Source: Antennarius striatus (taxonomy: Eukaryota > Chordata > Actinopteri > Lophiiformes > Antennariidae). Taken from it: a DNA stretch of 64,000 nt. Each line of letters starts with the position of its first letter. Position 1 is the first letter of the stretch. The position numbers were made by a program, and so were the translations under genes. Positions 11,801-46,490 of the stretch are shown here, one piece after another. The notes under the pieces are model-generated. The model did no database searches and was not told the DNA's origin. It saw nothing but the letters and a program-made list of their open reading frames with translations. Location of the stretch: NCBI RefSeq assembly GCF_040054535.1, contig NC_090784.1:12583001-12647000 (forward strand), written 5' to 3'.

Positions 11801-13100
11801 TGAAAACTCTGCAAGAATTGAGAATGACAAAGTCAAGAAAACCGAGTTGGCGCAGAAAACAACCATGTCCTTCAGAAAGCACAAAAGGTCAAGTATGGAA
11901 ATGTGTGCTGGGCAAACAGTGTACAAAATGATCTGAATACTTAACATAATTTTTTGCAGACATACTGTTGGGAGCAGGAAACCAGCTGTCCCGGGTTTTA
12001 TTCAAAAAGATCGTCAGAAGGTCCTGCAGCAGGCGGAACAGCAACAAGAGAAAGGAGCCAAGGAGAAATCTAGTGATGGAAGTATGCCTGCACCCCCCCC
12101 TTCTCCAGTCCATAGTGCCTTAAGAGAGGTTAGTAGTCCTGCCACCAGATCTACAATATTAACTTAATGTCATTTCATTTATATGAGTGCCTTCTGAAGA
12201 CAAGGATACTGTTTGTATTTTTGACTTGGGGAACTCACAGCAATACATGTGATTAACTGAAATATTCTAGTTTACTGCTGCTCAAATACAATAAGTGTTT
12301 GTTTGTTTTTTCTGATATCAGATATTCAGATATCTGCTTTGTCGTAGTTGTTACTTCAAAGCTGCATTAACCAGAATGCTGTTTTGGGTTCTTGATAGGT
12401 AGTTTCTGAGGTTTTGAATGCTACAGCAGATTCTTATCCTGCACGAAGAGCCTCCATCTCGTCAACCTCTTCTTTCATCAGCTCTGCACCACTACCCTCC
12501 TCAGTTCCTGCGTGTGATGCACAGAACTCTATGGGGGTCATTTCACAGCTGTTGCAAGAGGCTGATGGTGAGCCTCCTGCTCATAGTGGAGAGTATATTC
12601 TGACCTTTAAATTACTTTCACTCCTTACATTCCACAAGGCTGTAGGTCAAAAGTATTCTTAGTATATTGTTCTTGCTTTTAGCATGTGGAGCTGCATTTC
12701 TTAGCAATTTACTAAGTACCTTCCAGGCTTGATCTTAATGAACATACTTCCAATATTGTATTGTCAGATTAATCTTTTTTTACTTTCCAGATTCAGATGA
12801 AAAAGAATTTGAAGATGACCCTTTGTTGCAAGTCCTTCGTAAGCAGAGATCATGGGTAAAGGAGCAGATCAGGTAAAATAATAGTCTATACATGAATTTG
12901 CTCAAATGGCCTCATTAAGCGCCATCATTTTGAAGAATTATATCAGTATTATTTTTAATCTTATTCTCTAACTTAATGTTATTTGTGTAACTCCCAATAT
13001 TCCAGAGACATAATCTGTTATTTTCTATTTTAGAGAAGTCGACTCTCTGTTGAATGAACTCCAGGACAAGCAACCAATCACACTGATGGGAAGCACTTGA
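8886..13100 (+). CDS. proser3: PROSER3, proline/serine-rich protein 3
   Basis: The function is not established; the protein is largely disordered and Pro/Ser rich. The thirteen coding exons are 8886-8896, 9018-9126, 9242-9516, 9659-9804, 9946-10049, 10603-10688, 10769-10902, 11055-11293, 11400-11887, 11960-12128, 12399-12567, 12791-12872 and 13034-13100, giving 692 aa. The start rests on an 11-nt exon (ATG AAA TCC AG, strong GTAAGA donor). It yields MKSSRPLFTRQNPF, which parallels the human N-terminus MDRSLPVFSIQDSPF. Other landmarks recalled from the human protein are TLSP, ESWPS, LLSKYVERF, EDILFQWRLRRKMEQAR and the C-terminal block DPLLQVLRKQRSWVKEQ. Exon 7 could begin at another AG; the acceptor chosen is the one that keeps frame with a normal intron (80 nt). 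AATAAA is at 13130-13135. The assignment rests on the human resemblance plus synteny with LIN37, HSPB6 and PSENEN. Confidence 0.85.
8967..9012 (+). repeat. (TTTG)n microsatellite at a splice acceptor
   Basis: A run of TTTG units, with one irregular unit, directly precedes TTTTACAG at 9010-9017. It therefore supplies the pyrimidine-rich tract of proser3 intron 1, which is only 121 nt long. Confidence 0.8.
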
Positions 13101-13448
13101 TGTATTTGTTTGTTTTTAATTTGGAAAGAAATAAAGTTTTTTTCAAGAAATATTTCCACACAAGAGTTTGAAGATATGTCTGTTTGCATGATTACAGTGC
13201 TTATAATACAGCATTTTACAAAAGTTGCACAAAGAAGTAGCAGTCTGAACTGTGAAAGCATAATATTTACAAGAATGCATCCTTACATGTTATAACGCTA
13301 ATGTTGACGAGTGACAGCAGAGCAGTATATACAAATGTCACGGAGCAGGGAATAGTAGAAACAGAACAAACGAGTGTTCTGTCACACGGTGAGTCACTGT
13401 AACTGGAGGTGCCAGCAGTTATTTCTGTTTGTGCCTTTGTGTTTGGTA

Positions 13449-14317
13449 TTATGATCCGTTCAGCATTCTTGAGGTTTCATTTTGCAGCATCGGTGCAGAT
13501 ATGATCAAGATGCCATCTGGAGAGACTGCTGACTCCAGAGCCATGGTGTGTACCCCCTTTGGGATTCGATAACGGCGGTTAAACTGTCGAGTTGTAAACC
13601 CTGGACCTGCCTTCTAACAAGAGAGACAATTGAAAGTTCAGCTACAATCACAACCATTTTCAATAAACCAAGAGGTAAAACAATGCCTTTTCCAGAATAC
13701 AAACCTTTTTTTCTTCATGCTTTCCTTGCACTTCAACAAAGTCTCCTACCACTTTTACTGTCAAGTCCTGTGGGTTGAAGTCCTTCACGTCAACTTTAAC
13801 TGTAAAACCACCGTTGTGACAGTCCACCTACCAACACAAACAGGAATACTGTTTATTATCTGGAAATTAAATACACTTGGGTGCAGCAAATTAAAGGAAA
13901 AACTAAACTGCACTTAATTGATATTCTCAATACATTTTTAGTGAGAAAATCGATTTAGTGTTCTTGGCAGATATTTGCTTTAAACTGCATCTCAGTAAAT
14001 AGAGAATGTAGATGAGGAATTATTAGAATATTATCAGGTTAGCGTTGTAAAAACCTGATGGAGTTTGTATTTTCATGCAGTTATACAGACTCAAAACAAC
14101 TGTTAACAGACTTGTCTGATTTACATTTTTAAATTACGTTGCTGTTCTATAAATGACCTACCTCTGCAGAGCTACTATTATCAGTCTCTGAAATTAGTAA
14201 TTTTGGGGACCACTGATATTGTCCATAAATCTCGTTCAGGCGAGGAATTAAAGGTGGCAAAACCTTCTCCCATGGGATTCCACCGGCTGGCAGCGTGTGT
14301 GGCAAAATAAAATCCAT
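13449..14317 (-). CDS. Small heat-shock protein (alpha-crystallin family), HSPB6 position
   Basis: This is an ATP-independent holdase of the small HSP family. The three exons on the minus strand are 14162-14317, 13705-13827 and 13449-13613, giving 147 aa. Residues 1-52 form a short divergent N-terminus ([13 protein letters not shown]). The alpha-crystallin domain covers about residues 58-135. It includes [28 protein letters not shown], the conserved [11 protein letters not shown] and [12 protein letters not shown] short tail follows, without a clear IxI motif. The three-exon layout and the place between proser3 and psenen match human HSPB6, but the N-terminus is not HSPB6-like. A fish-specific member such as hspb15 is equally possible, so I give no symbol. 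The stop lies only 349 bp from the convergent proser3 stop. Confidence 0.88.
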
Positions 14318-14401
14318 TCCTAATAATCAGAAAATTTGTTTAAGCAGAGTTGTCTTGAAAGATGTTGAGGTTAGATGTGTGTCTGACTGACCACGACCTA
14401 C

Positions 14402-14427
14402 CTCTTATATTCCCTGCCCAAATAAGT
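14402..14427 (-). promoter_or_regulatory. Candidate sHSP promoter: TATA-like and CArG-like boxes
   Basis: Reading the minus strand, a CArG-like ACTTATTTGG (14418-14427; one mismatch to CCW6GG) lies just upstream of a TATA-like GAATATAAG (around 14404-14412), about 90 bp before the ATG. A second candidate, TATAAAA at 14569-14575 (minus), would require a 5' UTR intron. Its acceptor would be ATTATTAG just before the ATG and its donor GAG|GTAGGT near 14400. The sequence alone does not decide between them. No clear heat-shock element was seen. Confidence 0.3.
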
Positions 14428-14599
14428 GTGGACACTGGTTGTGGACAACCCTTTTTTAGCTGCCTGGGCTCCCCGCTGGGTTGATGTCCTGCAATGAGAG
14501 CTGATGAGCTGCTGCGCCAGTCAGTCTGCAGCCTCCCGCTGTTTGACGCGCCAGTGTCACGGTGCGTGTTTTATACTGGAGTTGCATAATGACTCGGGA

Positions 14600-16009
14600 A
14601 TCCACAATGGGCCCCGTGCCTGTGTTCTGGCCTAATGTCTACCCTTGGGTATTTAGGCAGCTATATGGGATCTGCTGTATTGTTTGAGCTGTAATGCAGC
14701 TGTTGCGGATTTATGACAATTATCGTCTTAGCAATTACCGATATTGCCGCCTCCGGTTTATTTCTAGCGATGATGGCTCAGAGAGGAACGACCTGTTACG
14801 AAGTGCGTGTTTAAAGGTCGGCTGGCATATCCGTGTTCTATCCAAAAATAAGTTTAAAAGACGTTGTTGTTGACCCTCCTGAGCTGATGTGGACAGACCA
14901 CAACACGTGTCAGAGCACGTGGAGCCAAATAACCCCCCATCCCACCCCCATCATTCACTAATCACAGTATTTACCCAGACAAAGCAGCAGAAGTAATTGT
15001 GAAAGTTATTCAACTCTATAAGACAGGTGAGTTTCAAGAACACAACCTTCATCGAAAAGTAATCATCATAGTTATTAAGAAAAGCTGTATTTACTGTAGA
15101 TGGTTTCATATCCTTCCTCCAACACAACCTAATACAAAACTCAATTTCCAGATTCTTTACTTCCAACAGCTTGCATAACTGAGTGACACATGTATTGTGA
15201 AAAGTATTGATAACAACTATACTATATAACAAATCATAAATTCATCAGTTCAAATGGTGATGTTCCTCCTGCCAGTTATGCCTGACTAAAACTTGCTCTG
15301 ATTATATAATGATTCACATAGGATGATGGGGAAGTGCACACACTTTGAGGGATGAAGTTATTGGGTTTCACAACAGGCGCCAGTGTTTTTCCAGACTTGA
15401 AAAGACCTCTCACAATGCAAAACATTAGAAAATATGTAGCTTAAAATAACTCACACATGAGTCACAAAACAAGTCCACATAGATTAATACATTCCTGCAG
15501 CTGAATGATATTCCTACATATAATTACAATCTGAATCCTCATGGGAAATATAGCACACTGACAAAAAACATTGCAACTTGGACAAATTACATACAATTTT
15601 TTTTTAAAGTTTGTCTTTCATACATTGAGTAAAAATCGTTTCCTGAACACAATTAGACATGAGCAACCTTTAATAAGTCAAGGTGAGGAAAAACCTGTAG
15701 TTCATTATCCTGGAATATGCCGAATCATACTGTTAAATGGTCATAACAGATAATATTGTTAACTATACGAGACTTAGAAACCAAAGAACTTTCCGAAACG
15801 CCTTGGCAAGCAAAAACATTACTTCCTCAATATTACAGCTTTTATCCAATGATGACATATTCTATTTGAGTAAGACATTACATTTAGTTGCAAAGATGAG
15901 GAAAATTAAAACGGCTTCACTGTCATTGAGGAAGGAAAATTCTTTGGTTAACTGTTTGTGGATCAACAACTATTTTCAGATTGGTCATATATTTATACAT
16001 ATAAAAAAA
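14600..16009. other. Spacer with psenen 3' UTR
   Basis: This interval lies between the sHSP and psenen, both on the minus strand. It holds the upstream flank of the sHSP and, nearer 16009, the psenen 3' UTR. A minus-strand ATTAAA near 15668-15673 is a possible poly(A) signal. Scattered open frames here have no family features. Confidence 0.4.
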
Positions 16010-16314
16010 TCAAGGAATACCAAGGGGAATTGTAAAGGAGAGGTAATCTCCCACCTCCCCCCACTCTGCTCTGAAGTGCTGGTAAATAGTAATCCAGGTG
16101 GTGAGTACTGCTACCCACAACAACAAACCCAGTGCTGACCGCTTCACATCTAGATGAAAAACACACAAGATGCAGTATAATTATTTGACATTATAACAAT
16201 AGTCAAACACGTAGAGACAAAAATCATACTCAAACATTCACTTAAATTTTATTCTGGAAATTTAGGCTTGTAAATGGCAGTAATGGCTGCCCATCACTCC
16301 TCCGTCTCTTTTGT

Positions 16315-16364
<50 letters not shown>

Positions 16365-17937
16365 TGTCTGTGTGTGTGAGTGAGTGATGGTAAAATTAAT
16401 TTTTCCATTTTGGGATGAAATCAAGGATTGTTCTTCTTCAGCAAATTAAAAAAATTAAATTATTGTATCAGCTCCAGCGGTAACACTTTATTTTAAGGTA
16501 CACCTATTCACCATTAATTAGTTGCTTATTAACATGCAAATTAGTAACATATTGGCCCTTAATTTGTCATTATTAAGTACTTATTAATGCCTTGTTCTGC
16601 ATGGCCTTATTAAACAACCAGTAAGTGGTCTAATAAATGAGGTATTTGTACTTGTGCTGTCTTTGTTATTCTACCACTGAATGAGAGGGAACCTACTGTA
16701 TAGATAGATCCATTTTTCAAAGATGTAACCCATCACTTCTTTATTGCAGTAGTTATGTGCTATAACATATTAACTAATTGTGAAAAGGAGGCAACTTTAG
16801 ATTAGGGAACATGTGTTGGTTAATAAGTGTTCAACTATTAGTGAATTACTAATGATCAAGATGTCACTTTAGTATGGGGAACATATTCTAAGTAACAAAG
16901 ACTTAATTTAGAGTTATTTGGACACTTAATATTTGTAATTTTGTTATGTTCATTAAGTGGTATTAAGGGAGAATAACTATTCCTGGGGTACTACAACCTT
17001 ATTAAGTCCATACTAAGCAAAGCATATTGAGATCGTAATTTATATACAACAACTTCCTTACTTAATACTAATAAGCAAGAATTCTGAGGTTATTGAGGGA
17101 AGACTCTTAGTTAATAGCTTACTGGTTGTTTAATAAGGCCATGCAGAACAAGGCATTAATAAGTACTTAATAATGACAAATTAAGAGCCAATATGTTACT
17201 AATTTGCATGTTAATAAGCAACTACTTAATGGTGAATAGGTGTATCTTAAAATAAAGTGTTACCTTTTTGGGGAATTATATTTGAATTATTATCCAAAAT
17301 AATGTAATGTAGCAATGATTTCCAAGAACTCTGGTGTTAACTATGCAGTTTTGGAATAATTGAAAAAATGTAATGTGACGTAACATATTTTTAGAAACTT
17401 TTTAATGCTTCAGTATACAACTCTTCACTTAGCGGTGTATAAAACAGCATAATAGCGATGTGTCTCAAAATTGTACTTTAATTATTGTGCACACACACAA
17501 ATAAAATATACTGCTCAAGTGACTCTTTATGACGTAATCCAATGATACTCACAAGATTTGATCTGGAGCTGCTCGGTGTAGGCTGGCTTAACAAAGGCCT
17601 CTTGAAAAAACCATACAACATTTACCAGCCACAGAAATGGGAGAAACACAAATCCACCTGGTAAATATGAAAACACCCACAATCATTAATAGTTGCAGTA
17701 CGTGAAATAAATTTTGTCACCAACATGGCAGCAAAAGAACAAGACCATTCACTTCAGTATACAACTTTTGAGACAGGTACTAATACTTGTTAACAAACAA
17801 TTTTCAAGTCAAGTCTGAAATGTCAAGATAAATTATAACAATCATTTTGTATTAATTGATTCTTAAACACCCTCACCTAAATAATACTTTCTGCAAAGGC
17901 CAAGTTTTTCCTCATTGGGTAGTCGTTCCAGGTTCAT
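16010..17937 (-). CDS. psenen: Presenilin enhancer 2 (PEN-2), gamma-secretase subunit
   Basis: PEN-2 is the smallest of the four core gamma-secretase subunits. It is needed for presenilin endoproteolysis and for Notch and APP cleavage, and is a multi-pass membrane protein of the ER, Golgi and endosomes. The minus-strand exons are 17877-17937, 17553-17657 and 16010-16149, giving 101 aa, the same as human. It begins [21 protein letters not shown]. The hydrophobic segment [16 protein letters not shown] follows, then [18 protein letters not shown], a second hydrophobic segment [15 protein letters not shown], and the C-terminal [13 protein letters not shown], whose DYLSF is required for complex assembly. 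A non-coding first exon probably lies upstream (acceptor TTTTTGACAG just 5' of the ATG; donor-like ACTG|GTAAAT near 18580), placing the start site around 18.65 kb. Confidence 0.95.
16317..16380 (+). repeat. (TG)n microsatellite
   Basis: About 30 GT units with a short TCTG interruption near the 3' end, in psenen intron 2. It is read as a His/Thr run on the other strand but is not coding. Confidence 0.9.
16479..17264. mobile_element. 786-bp non-autonomous DNA transposon with 147-bp TIRs
   Basis: The left arm 16479-16625 begins GGTAACACTTTATTTTAAGG. The right arm 17118-17264 is its reverse complement, with about three mismatches over 147 bp that I can see (for example AAGGTACAC against AAGATACAC). 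The 492-bp core is AT rich and has no coding sequence. This is a long-TIR MITE in psenen intron 2. I could not define a target-site duplication, so the superfamily is left open. The high arm identity suggests recent insertion or arm homogenisation. Confidence 0.85.
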
Positions 17938-17999
17938 TGTGATTTTATGGTGCTGTCAAAAACAAACACAAAAAAAAGAAAAATAAATTTTTAAGAAAG

Positions 18000-19320
18000 T
18001 AAATCAAACACATTGTAACATTAATATAAATGACTGAACATAACTTATGCAACTCCTATAAAAATTGTACAAGATATAGGCAATGAGGTATGTCACTAGT
18101 GTTTGCTGGCTTGGTTTGAATTGTCATGACTCCAAAGCACATGACCAGGATAACTCCAACTTTAACTGGCACCATGCAATAATACACAGGCTGTTTAAAC
18201 TACTTTTTTCATGTACTTTAACTGTTGTTTTCATATATGCTGCTATTCTTACATCTTGAATAGTTGCATTGTCGTACAACTGTGCATATCTGTCCTACAT
18301 TTGACAAAAGTGTTCTATATTCAAAATTATTTGTCTGTTGGTATTCTGCTCTGACACAGAATTTCTCAGACTGGAATCAATAGTCTACTCTGTCCATCCA
18401 TCCATTACTCTACATAAAACACCTTAGGCTACCTTTGTCAATGTGATAGCTTAGCAGTTTATTAACATTAGCTTTGTCTGGCTGGTACAAAATCAATTAT
18501 ATCTGTAAGTCTGTAGATTCCTGACGACTTGCTATGTCGCTAAACGTTTATAATGCTGAACAATAATACCAACATTTACCAGTTATTTTCAAGCCAAAAA
18601 TGTCGACGGACGGACTGAAAGCTACTTAACAGGAAATGCATCGACCATTTCCTACTTCTTCTTCGGAAGCACGATCTTCTTCGTATGTCTTTTTGTTGTC
18701 ATGGTGACTGCCTTTACTACTTACTGCCACCTCGTGGACAAAACTACGAACTGACGAAGTCCATCCGTGTTCATTTTCAGCAAACAACAGTCATCAACTT
18801 TCTTCGACGCTAGTCTTTATATATCTTGTCACACATAGAAAAAAAACCCTAATTCTTGTCAAGTTCTGAAGAGCTTTACGTTGTTTGCCAGTTTATTGTA
18901 TGTTCTATACTCGCTGTTTTTGAATTAAATAAAGTTTTGCCCCCACAGTGGCGTTTCGGATCCTGAAAAAAGGTTTAGGCTCGAAACAAAAACTACTCAT
19001 TTATGGTGACATAAAATCAAGCTCCTAGTGAGAAATAGATTTTGCCTAAACTCCAGTTATCTATTATTCATCACTCTTTTAATTATTCATGTGCCAGTTT
19101 ATCCACTAACATTTCAATTAAATAGGATAAGGTTATTTAACCTAATTGTACAAAAGTGAATTATGTTTGATTCCTGAGGTATACTTTTCTACTTATTCCA
19201 CCTCTTTGAATTGCCTCTTTTAACGTTTTTAAATTACTTATTATTTTCTAATGCATTTTCCTCTGCCATTTATCCAAAACAAATGCAGTTACATAATTTA
19301 AATTTCAATTTAAAAAGCTG
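18000..19320. other. psenen upstream region and spacer
   Basis: Intron 1 and the probable non-coding first exon of psenen fall at about 17950-18680. The rest, to 19320, is AT-rich spacer without a recognisable gene. Confidence 0.4.
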
Positions 19321-19321
19321 A

Positions 19322-19550
19322 TTTCCTACCACCTCCAAAAACATGCGCTTCAGGTTAACTGGCCGGTTCCAAATTGCCCGTAGGTTTGAGTGTGTGCGTG
19401 CCTGTTTGTCCGTCTCTGAGTGGCTCCTTGGTGCACCGGCGTCGTGCCCGGAATTTCCCCTGCCTCACACCCTAAACCAGCTGGGATAGGCTCCAGCTCT
19501 CCGCAACTCGCGACAGCAGATAAAGCGGTCCAGAAGACGGATGGATGGAA
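19322..19550 (+). repeat. 5'-truncated copy of the GGGCGGCACGG SINE-like repeat
   Basis: Starts in the CTACCACCTCCAAAAACATG part and continues through CAAATTGCCCGTAGG, GCTGGGATAGGCTCC and a GGATGGATGG tail. The pol III box region is missing. Same strand as the copy at 4201. Confidence 0.7.
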
Positions 19551-19964
19551 GTGTATGATGAGCTGGCCTCACATTCAAAAGTCAGCAGCCATTCAACCCC
19601 CATGCACACCACACAGAAAATGAAGGAGTGGATTTATTAAGATATATGAAGAGTATACACTGATTCAACAGAGGCAAAGTGGGAGAAGGTAATGTATTGT
19701 GGAAAAAGTATTTTCAACATATCTTTTAAAAGTTCCCTATATTATTATTATTATTATTGAATATTTACAATGGTAATTAGAAGATACGGCAGCATTTGAA
19801 TTACATATATTTAACGTCGACCTGTTAGCAGAAAGGGACAGTTATTTCACATCCGGTGTGATCAAGCCACATGTATGAATACACAAAATGAATGTACAGC
19901 ATAACTTTCCTCCGAAATCAATAAAGTATTTATCTAGTTAAGCACTGTGATATTTGTCTGTGTA

Positions 19965-20115
19965 TGTTCTCAGTCATCCAGCTTGAGGCAAATCAATAAG
20001 AAAAAAAAAATCGACGGGACATGCTTTAGGTTGCTTGAAACTTCTTCTGAAGTCTCTTGGATTAGAGGTGAAATGCCTTCCACCAACCTAAAGCAAGTTC
20101 AGCTGATTTTTTTTG
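19965..20115. repeat. Dispersed repeat fragment (CTTCTGAAGTCTCTTGGAT type)
   Basis: The string CTTCTTCTGAAGTCTCTTGG, followed by a GAGAGGTGAAAT-like segment, resembles a repeat tail common in fish genomes. The class is uncertain from this short piece. Confidence 0.35.
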
Positions 20116-20537
20116 GGTGCTCTTGAATCACTTTAATCGTGTAAGAGGTGAATTTATTCAATTTCTAAATTTATTTTCTCTTCTTTATGTTGGCAGTCAG
20201 CGCTTTTTTGGCGACAGCAAAGAGTGAGACTAACATCTATTGTGATGAGATGTAGAGTATCAAAGAATTATTTGTAGTTAAAACGTTTATTTTTTTACAC
20301 TGTGGTTAAAATTTAAAAAAAAATCTAATTTTTTTTAACATAAGTAAGGTAATATATGTGCACTTGTTTATGGATGTTCAAACATTCACCAACAGAGGTC
20401 AATCCAATCTCTCTTCTTGAGTGTCACCGAAAAAACTCAGTTTCCCGTGAAACATTGCGCCTCCCCCTCCCATCTCGCGCCTTCCCTCTTGTCTCAGCTC
20501 AAGCTACTAGCTGTCGGTCTGTGTTGTTGTTCAAGCA

Positions 20538-44206
<23,669 letters not shown>

Positions 44207-46490
44207 GGCATCTCTCATACAAAGAGGAGAGGATCCTCTTTAGTTGTAAGCCTTAAATCAAGACGGCACTGGATTGGGTTTGGGGAGGCCAAGGGCGGTG
44301 TGCACATCAGGGGAATTAGCCACTATGAGAACTTTCCAGAATATTTGTCCATTGAGAGGAGAGCCCACACAGAAAGTGAATTAACTTTTGAATTAAGTTT
44401 TGTCTTGACACATGTTCAAAAGGTACTTCGGTCTGTGGAGGAGGTGGTTTTGGTGTTCCTTACAAATATAACATTTAACCTGGTTTTTGAAACGTAGGGC
44501 GTTCCTGAGTCAGTATGGATGACATGTCTTTAATTCACACGCCAAGCCTTATCTGTTTGAATTATTTTTCTTTAGTGGGGAGGAATGTACTCAAAAGTAC
44601 ACTCTTATTCATGAGTGCTCCATCCCCTAGTGATGAAAACAGCCCCAGACGTGTAGTGGAAAAATCAGTTCCTGAGCTGTAAATTCACCCAAACTTTTTA
44701 TTTGTGATTTATTTTCTGTTTGACACTTCTCACTTTGTTAATAATGGTTATTTTAAGACTTATTTGTTTTCATGAATAATAGAGCAAACGTGGTGCTAAG
44801 CTTTCAGAGGTCTGTAAAGTTTAGTTGGATCTAAGCTGTCCTGCAGATCAGGAATCGTTTAACTGTATATTCGTCGTGCTGAGACCATTTATCTTTACAT
44901 TATGCACTCCAGCTCTACTCCAATTTTATTTGCAGCGTGCTAAGTTCGTTATTCGTTATTCTTTAACAAACTTAGTGTTATATTTTTTGGTGTCGATGTT
45001 CAAAAAGCATATCATCTAACGGTTTCAGTCAATAAGTGTCATGTTTATAAAGACAGAAATTTGTCTTTTATGACAATTTTTTATGTCTCATCTATGTAGC
45101 TAACACTACACAAGCCAAAATTGAAACGTGAATTTGTTTTTGTTTTTTAAATATATTTTATTACTAATGGCAGATGCTCATTACTGAATGCAATAAGACT
45201 TTGCTGCTGTACAGTTTTACACAAGCGACCATCAAGCATAGAAATTACCTTCGTCTTTGTGAAACATTCTAGAGCTTATTTGTTAATTGAGAGAGCACTG
45301 GTATAAAGCATCGCCACTGACCGTCTTTAATTTGGCTCCTGCTGCAGGCTTGTCAGAACAGAGTGATTATGTTGCGGAAAACGTTCGGTCTCAATTGGAG
45401 CTATTCAGCACCTTTAAATAATGTTAATGTTCTTACTCTATGTTCAGCGCTGTCACTCACGAGGCTAATCTAAATCACACACTGTTCAAATTTGTAGTTG
45501 TATTTATTCGTATTGAGATTTATATTTTTTAATGGTAAAAGGTCATGCTGTGGATAAATGGTGGCAGTATAATGCTGTAGGAGCCCCCCCCCGATGTATC
45601 TATTGTTTTTTCTTTTTGTTTACAAATGTCCTTTGTTTCATTAATTTACTTGAATCATTTTTGGGGGCATTTGGGTCTCATATTGAAGCCTTTTCGACAA
45701 AAAATTGCTCCAAAGCAGGTATTTTTAAAGAGTAATTTTTACTTTATTTTTTGTAATGATAGATTACTGTTGGTCTTAAAATTAGCCACAGCAGTTATGT
45801 GACCACTGTTTGCCTCCCCAAACCCATGACCCCCCCCCCTTCTCTTCAAACTTCAAGAGAAAATTTCACCATATTTTGCATTGATCTTAATCCCCCTTTT
45901 TTTTTCTTGCATGTCCAATCACTGGGATGGAGCCCAGATTAACTTGTGTCAAACAACAATCTGACAACAAGAGCAGAGTCACTCCCAACTCCTTGCAAGG
46001 ATTCTACCTCAGCTGTTAACACAGATGTTTGGGAATACTGATGCAAAAAGAGAGGATGATAATTTAAGTGTAGATTGGTTTTAATGTCCTGTAGTGCTGA
46101 TGTGTATGTGCGTTTGTGGATGCGTCTGTCATCGTGTGTGTGTGTGTGTGTTTGCAATGAAGGATGCAAAGCACTAGTTAAAACCTTAAGTTATCAAGAC
46201 CATCTCTCCCAGAATCTGTTAAGAAAGCTGTATGTTATATATACACACATATGTATGAATATATATATATATATAAATATATATATATAGTAGGGTTATT
46301 TTAAAGTAAGTGTAAAAGACATACAAATGAGGAAATAAGTGATCTTTAAATTTACGTCTTTGTTACCATGTATAAATAAACCTTGAGTTTGTAAATATTT
46401 GTATACATATTTCTAAACCTGTTTAATTTTTCTATGCACTTTTTTTTATTTATAATGTTATTTGCTTAATAAAGATGTTAAGATGTTTGA
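44207..46490 (+). other. kmt2b: kmt2b 3' UTR
   Basis: About 2.3 kb of AT-rich non-coding sequence. AATAAA signals are at 46375-46380 and 46468-46473; the latter is followed by a T/GT-rich stretch and is the likely end. A short TG run (around 46131-46151) and a TA run (46255-46288) are included. Confidence 0.6.
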
